Shown here piece by piece: positions 16,571 through 25,460 of a stretch of DNA of 64,000 nt (within the stretch, counting starts at the first letter, position 1; each line of letters begins with the position of its first letter). Both the position numbers and the translations under genes were made by a program. The notes beneath the pieces are model-generated. The model saw nothing but the letters and a program-made list of their open reading frames with translations. It searched no databases and was not told the DNA's origin. The DNA is from JAAZBV01 sp964499695 (lineage in GTDB: Bacteria > Desulfobacterota > DSM-4660 > Desulfatiglandales > HGW-15), in the NCBI GenBank assembly GCA_964499695.1, contig CAZCMD010000005.1, forward strand, positions 5,250 to 69,249, in the 5' to 3' direction.

Positions 16571-16608
16571 ATAACCGGGGGCTTAATTTGCTAACAGCCC
16601 CTGGTTAT
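16571..16608 (+). terminator. Stem-loop after tpiA
   Basis: ATAACCGGGGGCT pairs with AGCCCCTGGTTAT with one bulge. The following bases are A-rich, not T-rich, so termination efficiency is uncertain. A T-run only appears some 30 bases later. Confidence 0.45.
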
Positions 16609-16736
16609 AAACAAATACAGGTCGTAAAAAAATTTTTATTGATTTTTTTAAATTTAAAACATATATTTCCGAATTCTTTTAGGATAGGTATTAATAAAAA
16701 ACCTCACGATTTCAGGTGAGTAGCAGGGATAAAAAA

Positions 16737-17054
16737 ATGATACTAGTAGTAATATTACATGTAATTGTTTGTATTGCCCTTATTTTAATAGTCCTTTTAC
16801 AGAAGGGCAAGGGTGCAGACATGGGAGCAGCCTTTGGAGGCTCAAGCCAGGCGGTATTCGGGGGTGCAGGTGCCTCTTCCTTTTTATCAAAGATAACAAC
16901 AGCTGCTGCTATTGTATTTGTGATTACATGTTTACTGCTTACAGTCCTTGGAAAGAATAGAAGTGAATCCATCATGGATGGGGCGCAGGTTAAGACCCCT
17001 GCTGCACAGACCGGGAGCGCTTCAACCGGGGATAAGCAGGCAGAAAAGAAATAA
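16737..17054 (+). CDS. secG: Protein-export membrane protein SecG
   Basis: SecG is the small non-essential subunit of SecYEG. The protein has two membrane helices (residues 1-20 and about 47-70) separated by the family loop LQKGKGADMGAAFGGSSQAVFGG, and an Ala/Lys-rich tail. The ATG at 16737 gives about 105 residues and has AGGGA seven bases upstream. An in-frame GTG at 16716 would add seven residues. It is transcribed with gap and tpiA and directly precedes a tRNA gene. Confidence 0.92.
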   Translation: MILVVILHVIVCIALILIVLLQKGKGADMGAAFGGSSQAVFGGAGASSFLSKITTAAAIVFVITCLLLTVLGKNRSESIMDGAQVKTPAAQTGSASTGDKQAEKK

Positions 17055-17066
17055 GGTTTTTTAAAT

Positions 17067-17151
17067 GCCGAAGTGGTGGAATTGGTAGACACACTATCTT
17101 GAGGGGGTAGCGGGGAGACCCGTGCGGGTTCAAATCCCGCCTTCGGCACCA
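17067..17151 (+). tRNA. tRNA-Leu (GAG), CCA encoded
   Basis: GCCGAAG pairs with CTTCGGC to close the acceptor stem, followed by discriminator A and an encoded CCA (17149-17151). The anticodon stem CTATC/GGTAG encloses the loop TTGAGGG, giving anticodon GAG (17101-17103), which reads CUC and CUU. The 14-base region before the T arm is a long variable arm, and the T arm carries GGTTCAAATCC. It starts 12 bases after secG. Confidence 0.97.
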
Positions 17152-17161
17152 TATATATAAT

Positions 17162-17193
17162 ATAAGCCGTAATCTTAACAGGTTACGGCTTAT
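17162..17193. terminator. Bidirectional terminator between tRNA-Leu and hcp
   Basis: ATAAGCCGTAA and TTACGGCTTAT form a perfect 11-bp stem with a 10-base loop. It is flanked by T-rich sequence on the plus side (ATTTATTT) and lies between convergent transcripts. Confidence 0.75.
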
Positions 17194-17199
17194 TTATTT

Positions 17200-18831
17200 C
17201 TAACCAAGTATGGCCTTTAAATCCTTATCCGGTGTAGAGATGGGCATAATGTTGAAATTCTTAATTAGCACATCCAGTACATTTGGTGTAATAAACGCGG
17301 GTAGAGATGGCCCGAGTCTTATATTCTTTATTCCCAGATGAAGGAGCGCAAGTAAAACACAAACGGCCTTCTGTTCATACCATGAAATAATAAGTGACAG
17401 AGGCAGATCATTTACACCTACCTTAAAAGTACTGGCGAGGGCTGAAGCTATCTGGATAGCAGAGTATGCATCATTACACTGCCCCGCATCCAACAGCCTT
17501 GGAATACCGCCGATATCACCAAGCTCCTTATCAAAAAAGCGATATTTACCACAGGCGAGCGTTAATACGATACAGTCTCTGGGAACCTTTTCTACAAATT
17601 CGGTATAGTAATTACGTCCGGGTTTTGCCCCGTCACACCCGGCCACCAGAAAGAAATGGCGTATCGCCCCTTTTTTAACTGCCTCAATAACTTTGTCTGC
17701 CACACCAAGTACAGCGTTTCGCGCAAAACCGACAGTAACCTCTTTTTCAACGTAATCATCTATAAAGCCGGGCAGTTCAAGCGCCCTGTCAATAACCGGT
17801 TTAAAATCATGGCCCTGAATATGGGGGATATCAGGCCATCCGACCATGCCACTCGTAAACAGGTTTTCCTTGTAAACCTTTTGAGGCAGCTGGATACAAT
17901 TGGTTGTCATAAGGATTGCACCGGGAAAGTCCACAAATTCCTTTTGCTGTTTTTGCCATGCTGTACCGAATTGCCCGTAGAAATGGGGATACCTGTTTTT
18001 CAGCTTTGGATATCCATGGGTGGCAAGCATTTCACCGTGTGTGTAAATATATATGCCCTTTCCCTCGGTCTGTTTTAATATCTCCTCAAGATCTTTTAAA
18101 TCATGACCTGATAAGAGGATGGCCTTTCCTTTTTTATGACCAAGAGGGACCTTTGTGGGGACCGGATGCCCATATGTCTCTGTGTTGCCTGCATCAAGGA
18201 GCTTCATGGACTTGTATGCTGCTTCACCGCACCTTAACGCCATTTTTATCCATTCATCAATGCCCAGGTCATTACCCTGTATCGCGGCAAGGGCCTCATG
18301 TACATATGCATAAACACTGTCATCTTCCTGCCCTAATATCAGGGCATGGTCTGTGTATGCACTGACCCCTTTTATTCCATAAAGAACAGTATGTTTCAGA
18401 GAGAGTATGTCCGGGTTATCGGCAGGGTATGACTTTATACCAACCTGTTCTGCCTGTTTGATCAGCGCCTGATAATCATTTTGAGGCAGGAAAGTTGCCG
18501 CACCTTCCGGCCATATTGCCTTTATACCTGATGATTCAATCTGGTTTTTAAGACGCTCACGCAGGCTTACTGATTCATTAATCAGCCTGACAAACCGGGC
18601 AGGATCAAAATCAACATTTGTGAGGGTAGAAAAGGCAGCCTTGACAGTAAATACGTTAACATCTTTATCTACTATCCCGGCTTTTCGCCCTTTAGTTGCC
18701 ACCTGAGACAAACCCATAAGGGAGTAGAGCAGCAAATCCTGCAGGGCTGCCACTTCAGGTAATTTTCCACATACACCCTGTACCGTGCAACCAGTGCCTT
18801 TTGCTGTCTGTTCGCATTGATAACAGAACAT
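17200..18831 (-). CDS. hcp: Hydroxylamine reductase / hybrid cluster protein Hcp
   Basis: Hcp carries a cubane and a hybrid Fe-S-O cluster and acts on NO or hydroxylamine. The N-terminal MFCYQCEQTAKGTGCTVQGVC gives the CX2CX8CX5C spacing of the Desulfovibrio-type cubane site. Hybrid-cluster ligands are visible in the central and C-terminal parts (GHDLKDLEEIL, MTTNCIQLP, VAGCDGAKPGR, LACGKYRFF, LDAGQCND and SWYEQKA). At 543 residues it is full length. A strong AAAAGGAGG site precedes the ATG. No hcr reductase is adjacent. The call fits an anaerobe coping with nitrosative stress. Confidence 0.95.
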   Translation of the reverse strand: MFCYQCEQTAKGTGCTVQGVCGKLPEVAALQDLLLYSLMGLSQVATKGRKAGIVDKDVNVFTVKAAFSTLTNVDFDPARFVRLINESVSLRERLKNQIESSGIKAIWPEGAATFLPQNDYQALIKQAEQVGIKSYPADNPDILSLKHTVLYGIKGVSAYTDHALILGQEDDSVYAYVHEALAAIQGNDLGIDEWIKMALRCGEAAYKSMKLLDAGNTETYGHPVPTKVPLGHKKGKAILLSGHDLKDLEEILKQTEGKGIYIYTHGEMLATHGYPKLKNRYPHFYGQFGTAWQKQQKEFVDFPGAILMTTNCIQLPQKVYKENLFTSGMVGWPDIPHIQGHDFKPVIDRALELPGFIDDYVEKEVTVGFARNAVLGVADKVIEAVKKGAIRHFFLVAGCDGAKPGRNYYTEFVEKVPRDCIVLTLACGKYRFFDKELGDIGGIPRLLDAGQCNDAYSAIQIASALASTFKVGVNDLPLSLIISWYEQKAVCVLLALLHLGIKNIRLGPSLPAFITPNVLDVLIKNFNIMPISTPDKDLKAILG

Positions 18832-18879
18832 ATTTGCCTCCTTTTTTTTATATACTCTAGTGTCGCCTCATGCGTAAGT

Positions 18880-18953
18880 TGTCATCTCGACTGCAAGGAG
18901 AGATCTTGATTTTAAGCAATTTTCAAAGATTTCTCTCGTTGGTCGAAATGACA
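18880..18953. repeat. Dispersed inverted repeat with TGTCAT ends
   Basis: The left arm tgtcatctcgactgcaagga (continuing to gagatctt) is mirrored by aaagatttctctcgttggtcgaaatgaca on the right. It lies in the intergenic space upstream of hcp and resembles the element at 55481-55538. Confidence 0.65.
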
Positions 18954-18992
18954 TGCAGGGACATTACATCCTTGACATGACATTACTATACT

Positions 18993-19514
18993 CTATTCAA
19001 GCCGTTTAAAATAATACTTAACTGCCATATCGCCATAACCCATCTTACCGTCTGCAGAGGGTTTTATCTTCTCCATGCCGGGCATCGCCATCTTGTCATA
19101 CTGCGGTTCAAGTATAAGTGTGTCTGCATCTTCCATATAACACTTGAAGGTCATGGTCCCCAGCATAGGAAATGCAGCTATCTTATGGTGAACAATCAGC
19201 TCTTCTCCTGTGAATTCATATGTACCGGCATCGGCCATGAACGAACGGTTTGCAGCATTGGGTTGTTCACCCGGTGCAGGTTTTGGTGTAAAATCGCGGA
19301 TGGCACTGTAATGCTTTTTCATAATATAGATCATGAACTGTGCGTCATCCCTGTTTCTCCTGTTTTCTCCAATCCCCACATCCATGTTTTTTAAGCTCCA
19401 TACACCCTGGATTTTATTAGCATCGGCCTTAATTACCTTTTTTGGTTCTCCTGCCTGGACAGTTAAAAAGGAAAAAACAATCAATAGAAATAGGATAAAA
19501 ATTGGACGCTTCAT
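18993..19514 (-). CDS. Exported lipocalin-like hypothetical protein
   Basis: A 173-residue protein begins with a signal peptide (MKRPIFILFLLIVFSFLTVQA). The mature part starts with an IQGVWSLKNMD strand, contains GTYEFTGEELIVHHKIA, and ends with FKCYMEDADTLIL and VKYYFKRLE. The alternation of strands and an N-terminal GxW is what small lipocalin-like or Lipocalin_5-type beta-barrels show. No ligand or enzymatic role can be assigned. An AAGGAG-type site precedes the start. It is monocistronic between hcp and the amino-sugar locus. Confidence 0.6.
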   Translation of the reverse strand: MKRPIFILFLLIVFSFLTVQAGEPKKVIKADANKIQGVWSLKNMDVGIGENRRNRDDAQFMIYIMKKHYSAIRDFTPKPAPGEQPNAANRSFMADAGTYEFTGEELIVHHKIAAFPMLGTMTFKCYMEDADTLILEPQYDKMAMPGMEKIKPSADGKMGYGDMAVKYYFKRLE

Positions 19515-19656
19515 AGCATTTCTCCTTCATTTAAAATTTAGTATGGTTAATAATAAAAAAACTTCTTAACAAAATACACCCTCCTCCTGATTTATGGAAG
19601 TATTTTATTGATACAAAACAACTGTAAAATATCCCTGTAAAGCAAAGTCATTATTT

Positions 19657-19723
19657 AAAAGTCAGATATGTTAAAAAAATAATCTTATTCGCTATTGTTT
19701 GCCAGAAATATCTCATCTATATT
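19657..19723 (+). promoter_or_regulatory. Promoter-operator copy 1 of the amino-sugar regulon
   Basis: This 65-base block (to 19721) matches 25461-25525 at 57 of 65 positions. It contains TTGTTT (-35, 19695-19700), a 17-base spacer and TATATT (-10, 19718-19723), preceded by a conserved block from AAAAGTC to TCGCTA that could be the operator. It ends 30 bases before the start of the first gene of the locus. Confidence 0.75.
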
Positions 19724-19751
19724 CACATAAAACATAATGGGAGGATCTCAT

Positions 19752-20870
19752 ATGGGTATACCCAAGTCCGAAAGGCTGCTCTCCCTGGATATCTTCAGGG
19801 GGATAACTATCATGGGGATGATTCTTGTAAATAATCCCGGTTCCCGTTCGGCTGTCTATTCACCGTTGCAGCATGCCAGGTGGTTTGGCTGCACCCCGAC
19901 TGATCTTATCTTTCCCTTTTTCATTTTTATCACCGGTGTGACAACCGTCTTTTCTCTGGGCAGATACAAGGATGCCGGGATTAAAGCAGATGTGTATCTC
20001 AGGGTGTTGAGAAGAAGTTTGATCCTTTTTTTTCTTGGGTTATTTTATGACGGGTTTCCCTATTTTGATTTGAGCACAATACGAATCCCCGGGGTACTGC
20101 AAAGGATTGCCCTTGTTTATTTTTTTACCTCCCTCATCTTTTTACATTTTAAAAGAGAACATATCCTTTATGTGATTATCGCTCTTTTATTAGGCTACTG
20201 GGGCTTAATGACCCTTGTGCCTGTGCCAGGCACAGGCACACCCAGCCTGGAGCCCTCTGCCAATCTGGGTGCATGGCTTGACAGGCTGCTTCTGGATGGG
20301 CATCTCTGGGCCTTTTCAAAGACATGGGACCCTGAAGGTTTGCTTGGCACCCTGCCTGCAATAGGAACCTCGTTAATAGGTCTATCTGCCGGGTATCTCC
20401 TTAACAGTTCAACTGACAAGGCGATAAAAACAGTCCGGTTATTTTTATACGGGACCCTTCTCATGGCCCTTGGCTATATCTGGAATTTCTGGTTCCCCAT
20501 AGGTAAAAGTCTCTGGACAAGTTCCTATGTCTGTTTAACAGGTGGCTTAGTGCTGCTGTTTTTAGGGTTCTGCTTTTGGACAATAGATGTAAACAATAAG
20601 AAATGGTGGATAAAGCCATTTCATATCATGGGGACAAACGCAATTGCCGCATATTTCCTCTCAAGTCTCGTAGCAAAATGCCTTTATCTGATAAAAACTA
20701 CAGACACCGCCGGTAATACAGTAGTGTTAAAAGATATGATCTATAATAATATCTTAATGCCGATAGCGCGCCCCATAAATGCCTCTCTGCTTTTTGCCCT
20801 CTGTTATGTGCTCTTTTGGCTCTTTATAATGTGGCTTTTTTACAGGCGAAATATTTTTATTAAAGTATAA
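19752..20870 (+). CDS. HGSNAT/NagX-like membrane acyltransferase (DUF5009/DUF1624 family)
   Basis: About 372 residues with roughly ten membrane helices. Family hallmarks are RLLSLDIFRGITIMGMILVNNPG at the start, the catalytic-type His in PLQHARWFGCTPTDLIFPFFIFI, RIPGVLQRIALVYF, a TWDPEGLLGTLPAIGTSLIG block and HIMGTNAIAAYFLSS. Human HGSNAT, a relative, transfers acetyl from cytosolic acetyl-CoA to terminal alpha-glucosamine of heparan sulfate across a membrane. Bacterial NagX-type relatives sit in GlcNAc loci. The start at 19752 is favoured because GGGAGG lies seven bases before it; the upstream ATG at 19737 overlaps that site. It is followed by a GH89 gene that could use its acetylated product. 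Confidence 0.85.
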   Translation: MGIPKSERLLSLDIFRGITIMGMILVNNPGSRSAVYSPLQHARWFGCTPTDLIFPFFIFITGVTTVFSLGRYKDAGIKADVYLRVLRRSLILFFLGLFYDGFPYFDLSTIRIPGVLQRIALVYFFTSLIFLHFKREHILYVIIALLLGYWGLMTLVPVPGTGTPSLEPSANLGAWLDRLLLDGHLWAFSKTWDPEGLLGTLPAIGTSLIGLSAGYLLNSSTDKAIKTVRLFLYGTLLMALGYIWNFWFPIGKSLWTSSYVCLTGGLVLLFLGFCFWTIDVNNKKWWIKPFHIMGTNAIAAYFLSSLVAKCLYLIKTTDTAGNTVVLKDMIYNNILMPIARPINASLLFALCYVLFWLFIMWLFYRRNIFIKV

Positions 20871-20874
20871 ATGG

Positions 20875-23072
20875 ATGTTTATGAAACTCATTTATATGCT
20901 GATTATTTTACTATTGGTTCAACCGTTAGACCTCTTTGCATCAGAATCAATAAAAAGGCTGATCGATCGAATCCTGCCCGGACATGGGGAGAGCTTTGTT
21001 ATCGAGACGATTACTGCCCCTGATAACCAGAATGTATATGAGGTTGAGGGCCTTAACGGGAAGATAGTCCTGCGTGGTGATAGCCCTCTGTCACAGGCCG
21101 TAGCATTCAACTGGTATCTTAAAAACTGTGTGCGCATCTCTGTCTCGTGGTATGCGGATGACCCCGTGGCAATCCCAAAAAAACTGCCTGTACCGGTAAA
21201 TAAGGTACATAAGAGCACAAGGCTTAAGCAGAGGTTCTTTCTGAACTATTGCACCTTCGGTTACACCATGCCCTTCTGGCAATGGCATGACTGGGAAAGG
21301 TTTATAGACTGGATGGCACTAAACGGTATCAGCATGCCGCTTGCGCAGAATGGAAATGAGTATGTCTGGCAGAAGGTGTGGAGAGGTTTCGGGCTCAATG
21401 ATGATGGGATCCGCTCATACTTTACCGGGCCTGCCCATCTGCCCTGGCACAGGATGGTAAATATTGATAAATGGGAAGGCCCGTTACCGCAATCATTTAT
21501 AGAGGGCCAGCATGACCTGCAAAAGAAAATCCTTGCGCGGGAAAGAGAATTGGGGATGAGGCCCGTGCTGTGTGCATTCTCAGGTCATGTGCCAGAGGCA
21601 TTAAAGGTGCATCACCCTGAATTCAGGATCGGGCGCATTGCCCCGGGATGGGGAGGCTTTGGGCCTGATTATACCTGCCACTTTCTTGACCCGCTTGATC
21701 CGGTCTTTAAAGAGATACAGGTAAAATTCCTGAAAGAACAGGAGAAGGAATACGGTACAAATCATTATTACGGCACAGACCCATTTAATGAGATAAAACC
21801 CCCGAGCTGGGAGCCCTCCTATCTTGCAAGTGTCTCAAAGGCAATCTATGACGGTTTGATTAGTGCTGATCCTGAGGCTGTATGGCTTCAGATGGCATGG
21901 ACATTCTTTTATGATAAAGAACACTGGAACAATGAAAGACTCTCTACCATGATCCGGGCCGTCCCACCTGGACGTATGGTGCTCATCGATTATGTGTGCG
22001 AGAACGAGGAGATATTCAGAAGTACAAAGGCATTTTACGGCGCACCTTTCATCTGGAGCTATCTCGGGAATTTTGGCGGAAATACCCACCTTGTAGGCCC
22101 CATAAATAAGATCAACCAGCGTCTCACAACAGCAATGAATGACACTTCCCTAATAAACCTTGCCGGTGTGGGCGCAACACTTGAAGGTCTTAATAATCCT
22201 GTGGTGTACGAACTCCTATTAGATCGTGTGTGGCAGGGCGAACAGATGGATATAAATAGATGGATCAAAAACAACTCTCATGCTCGCGCAGGCGGAGAGG
22301 ATGTAAATGTGGAAAAGGCATGGGCGATCCTCGCTGAAAAGGTGCTTGTGGATAACACAAACCCGATACTGGGTCACGGGGTAATTTTTCAGTCAAGCAA
22401 TCCGTCCCTTAACGAGACCGGAGACTGGAAGACCAACCCTGCTATTGATTATGATAACATAGACCTTTTGCGTGCATGGGAGCTGCTCCTCATGGCTGAC
22501 ACTCCCTCCCGAAAAAATTCCGCATACAGGCGCGACCTTCTGGATGTAACGCGCCAGTGCCTGGGTAATCTCGGCATGGCGCTGATTAAAAAATGGCCAA
22601 AGCATATGAGAAAAAGGATATAAAAGCCTTTGAGGAGGCGGCAGAAATATTTATGGCACTGGGGCGTGACATTGATATGCTGCTTTCAACACGAAGCGAG
22701 TTCACGCTAGGTAAATGGATCAGTGATGCGAAATCATGGGCGGCTCGCGATACAGAAAAGGCCTACTATGAGAAGAATGCACGGACCATCATCACCATAT
22801 GGGGTGGTAACGGAGAGCTACTCGATTATGCAAACAGGCAGTGGAGCGGGTTGATGGGGGATTACTATCTTCCGCGCTGGCAGATCTTTCTAGATGCGAT
22901 ACTTACAGAGTTAAAGGGAGTAAAGGCGGTTGATCGCAAGGCCCTGGAAAAGAGGTGGCGTGATCATGAGATGCGGTTTGTAAAGAGTGTTACAGACAGC
23001 TATGCACATAAACCTGATGGAGATTGTTATTCCATGAGTCTTGCGTTATATAAAAAATACTGCGTCCGATGA
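20875..23072 (+). pseudogene. GH89 alpha-N-acetylglucosaminidase (NAGLU homologue), interrupted by a -1 frameshift
   Basis: The first frame (20875-22623) encodes a signal peptide, a small N-terminal domain and the catalytic barrel. FLNYCTFGYTMPFWQWHDWERFIDWMALNGI is a GH89 hallmark. The probable acid/base Glu is in TDPFNEIKPP and the nucleophile Glu in GATLEGLNNPVVYELL. The helical C-terminal domain continues in another frame from 22593 (LDYANRQWSGLMGDYYLPRW). The switch occurs at an A6 run (22588-22593), where one more A would give a single protein of about 732 residues, close to human NAGLU. It starts four bases after the acyltransferase stop. It may be a real pseudogene, a slippage site or a base-calling loss. 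Confidence 0.88.
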
Positions 23073-23131
23073 TTTGAAAGTATTCGGCGTTCAAGGTTAA
23101 AACATAATATTGTTGAAATAGCTATTTTGCT

Positions 23132-23255
23132 GGAACCCCTCCCCCTTGATGGGGGAGGCTGGGAGAGGGTGAAAAGAATCAGCGCATGGAAATCTACTCC
23201 ATATAACTAAATAATTTCTCCCCCTCCCTGATCCCTCCCACCAGGGGAGGGAACC
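23132..23255. repeat. Dispersed CCCTCCCC inverted repeat
   Basis: A left module (cccctcccccttgatggggg, then aggctgggagagggtga) and a right module (tctccccctccctgatccct, then cccaccaggggagggaacc) face each other across about 50 bases and can form one large hairpin. It lies between the glycosidase and the YdcF-like gene. This is a known style of intergenic repeat. Confidence 0.65.
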
Positions 23256-23326
23256 AAATAAAAGAGAAATTTATTAAGTCAACCTTATCGAGAATAAAAT
23301 CCCTTGTTTATTAAAAGGATACAGGA

Positions 23327-24583
23327 ATGAATACCAATAGAATCTACAACACATATCTGAAAAAGATACTGATACTTTTTATATTACTGAGCTGTTTACT
23401 GACAACCGTAAACGCCCAACAGAAAAATGAACATGCCGGACTCATAATAGAAAGCAAGGTGTTCCCTTTTATCACCTCCCTGAAAAACAGGCCAGAGGTA
23501 TTAAAAATATTAATTGAAAACCGTGAGCTAAAAAGGTTAGCGAATCAGCATAAGGACCGTATCAAGATTGCCTTAAAACAGTGTAACGATACAGTCTGTT
23601 ATGCAAATGCCATTAAGTGGACCCAGGATGAGGTAACTGCTGCTGGCAATGAACTGATTAAACTCTCCGGGCAAAATGAACAATTCAGGATACTCATCTC
23701 AGCACTCAGGGCATCAGGGTCTTATAATCTCTATGCCTCATACAATGATCCTGAATTTATCAAGGCAGCATGGAATAATGTGGCAGAGGGAGTGACCCAT
23801 ATCCTTGATGTCTATATCAGGGGCAAACAACCCTTTTATGCTGCAACAGACTCCATCTCATTTGCACCTGATGATGAAGGGTTCATTAAAAGTATAAAAG
23901 CCTTGCTTGAAAGTGAATCAACAGACATGGATAGCAATGCCTTTTTTGAGGTGCCGGTTAATATGGCCATAAATGCCCTTATCCTGAACAAACGGGATGA
24001 GGCGGCACGCTATGAGCCACTTGAAGAAGGCATGAATAAAACCGCTTTTGAAAACATCAGAAATATAAACTGGAAAAATTATCCATACAGCATGATCCTT
24101 GTACCCGGAAAAGGGCCTGAAAAGGAGGGCATTACCATTGACCCTCAGAACATTATCAGGTGCAGGATGGCAGCAGAATATTTTATAAAGGGGGCTGCAC
24201 CCTTTATTATTGTTTCAGGCGGCCATGTAAGCCCCAGTCAGACTCCCTTTTGCGAGGCGGTAGAGATGAAAAAATATATGGTGAAGGAGCTTTCTATTCC
24301 GGAGGATGCTGTATTTATAGAGCCCCATGCGCGCCATACTACAACCAATATGAGGAACACAGCCCGCATGATCTACCGCTTTAATATGCCCGCTAACAAA
24401 AAGATCGTTATTATTACTGATTCAGGCCAGAACGGATTTATAGACAAGATGGAAAAAAGGTTTATGACGGAGCTTGGGTGTGTTCCTTACCGTGAACTTA
24501 AAAAATTGAGCGAGAACACAAGCGAGTATCTGCCTGACAGGAATGCCCTCCAGTGCAATCCAATAGACCCCCTTGATCCATAA
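23327..24583 (+). CDS. Exported YdcF/DUF218-family protein
   Basis: The 418-residue protein has a signal peptide ending near TTVNAQQ, an all-helical N-terminal region of about 220 residues and a C-terminal DUF218 domain. The domain is recognised from YSMILVPGKGP, PFIIVSGGHVSPSQ, CEAVEMKKYMVKELSIPEDAVFIEPHARHTTTNMRNTARM and KKIVIITDSGQ. DUF218/YdcF proteins have a nucleotide-binding-like fold and an unclear function in the envelope. AAGGA lies before the ATG. The stop codon abuts the stop of the convergent AraC gene with no gap. Its role in amino-sugar use is inferred only from location. Confidence 0.75.
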   Translation: MNTNRIYNTYLKKILILFILLSCLLTTVNAQQKNEHAGLIIESKVFPFITSLKNRPEVLKILIENRELKRLANQHKDRIKIALKQCNDTVCYANAIKWTQDEVTAAGNELIKLSGQNEQFRILISALRASGSYNLYASYNDPEFIKAAWNNVAEGVTHILDVYIRGKQPFYAATDSISFAPDDEGFIKSIKALLESESTDMDSNAFFEVPVNMAINALILNKRDEAARYEPLEEGMNKTAFENIRNINWKNYPYSMILVPGKGPEKEGITIDPQNIIRCRMAAEYFIKGAAPFIIVSGGHVSPSQTPFCEAVEMKKYMVKELSIPEDAVFIEPHARHTTTNMRNTARMIYRFNMPANKKIVIITDSGQNGFIDKMEKRFMTELGCVPYRELKKLSENTSEYLPDRNALQCNPIDPLDP

Positions 24584-25456
24584 TCACCTTTTAAGCCTCT
24601 TTCTGAAATCCGAGGGGCTTTTAAGTGTGATACTGCGAAAACTCCTGCTGAAACTGTAGATGGAATTGAACCCGCACTTGTCCGCTATCCTTGAGACAGG
24701 GAGATCGGAGTTGTGGAGCAGGGCGCATGCCCTTTGTACGCGTGTCCTCCTGATGAATTCGCCCAGGCTGATATTTACCGCATCCCTGAACCTGCTCCTT
24801 AAACGGCTCTGGGATATGGCAAGTGTCTCTGCAAGGTCAGAGATGCTAACCGGCTTTTCTATATTGTTATAGACATAATTCATAACACGCTGGATAAACG
24901 AACGGTCCGGGTGATCCGGCCCCTGTTTTTTCTTAACCCCTTTTATAACGGTCTGCTGCCTTTTAAGGAGGCTCACAAGCAGGAGCCCCAGTTCAAGCGG
25001 GGCCTCTGAACCGTCTACAAGCCCTTTTTCATACCAGAGGCTGAACATCTGAATAAGGTCTCTGAGCTTTTCCTGTTCAAATTCATTGAATGTAAAAGGG
25101 ATGCCCTTCATGGGCTGTAGCTGGGATGCCTCCCTGAGCTCAAAGGTGGTAAAAAGCCATGAGACATTCGCAGGATTACTGAACCGCGTATAATAGTGGC
25201 TCTGGTATGGAAAGATCAGCATGCCCTGCCCCGGCTTAAGCCGCAGGAGCTCACCGTCAACGATCACATGGCCCGGTTCCCTGATAACAAATATCAGCAC
25301 AAAACGGTGGTGTATCTCCTTCTCCGCTTCAAGCTGCCTTGTCCTGTGGAACTGAAGGATATTCTCAGGGAGCAGGGTCAGGCCCGCCTGAATCCCTGCA
25401 AAGTAATTATCAGGCTCATTGTACTTTTTCAGTAGTTCCTGAATGCTGTTATCCAT
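24584..25456 (-). CDS. AraC-family transcriptional regulator of the amino-sugar locus
   Basis: The 290-residue protein has an N-terminal cupin-like sensor domain (IVDGELLRLKPGQGMLIFPYQSHYYTRFSNPA) and a C-terminal double helix-turn-helix. The DNA-binding half shows VMNYVYNNIEKPVSISDLAETLAISQSRLRSRFRDAVNISLGEFI and ADKCGFNSIYSFSRSFRSITLKSPSDFRK. Its start is only five bases from promoter-operator copy 2, which drives the divergent deaminase gene, and copy 1 precedes the acyltransferase gene. It is therefore the natural candidate for binding both copies and probably regulates itself. Confidence 0.9.
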   Translation of the reverse strand: MDNSIQELLKKYNEPDNYFAGIQAGLTLLPENILQFHRTRQLEAEKEIHHRFVLIFVIREPGHVIVDGELLRLKPGQGMLIFPYQSHYYTRFSNPANVSWLFTTFELREASQLQPMKGIPFTFNEFEQEKLRDLIQMFSLWYEKGLVDGSEAPLELGLLLVSLLKRQQTVIKGVKKKQGPDHPDRSFIQRVMNYVYNNIEKPVSISDLAETLAISQSRLRSRFRDAVNISLGEFIRRTRVQRACALLHNSDLPVSRIADKCGFNSIYSFSRSFRSITLKSPSDFRKRLKR

Positions 25457-25460
25457 AATA

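Noticed and set aside
20217..20243. Palindrome TGTGCCTGTGCC/AGGCACAGGCACA in the acyltransferase gene
   Set aside because: It encodes the VPVPGTGT stretch that fits the family's conserved VPVPG loop, so coding constraint explains it better than an inserted repeat.
22588..22593. Programmed -1 ribosomal frameshift in the GH89 gene
   Set aside because: The sequence att-aaa-aaa-tgg does not give a canonical X-XXY-YYZ slippery heptamer in the required frame, and no downstream pseudoknot was evident. Slippage, mutation or a base-call loss remains more likely.
23132..23255. CRISPR-like array
   Set aside because: The repeats are inverted modules of a single hairpin, not direct repeats with unique spacers. 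No cas genes occur in the window.
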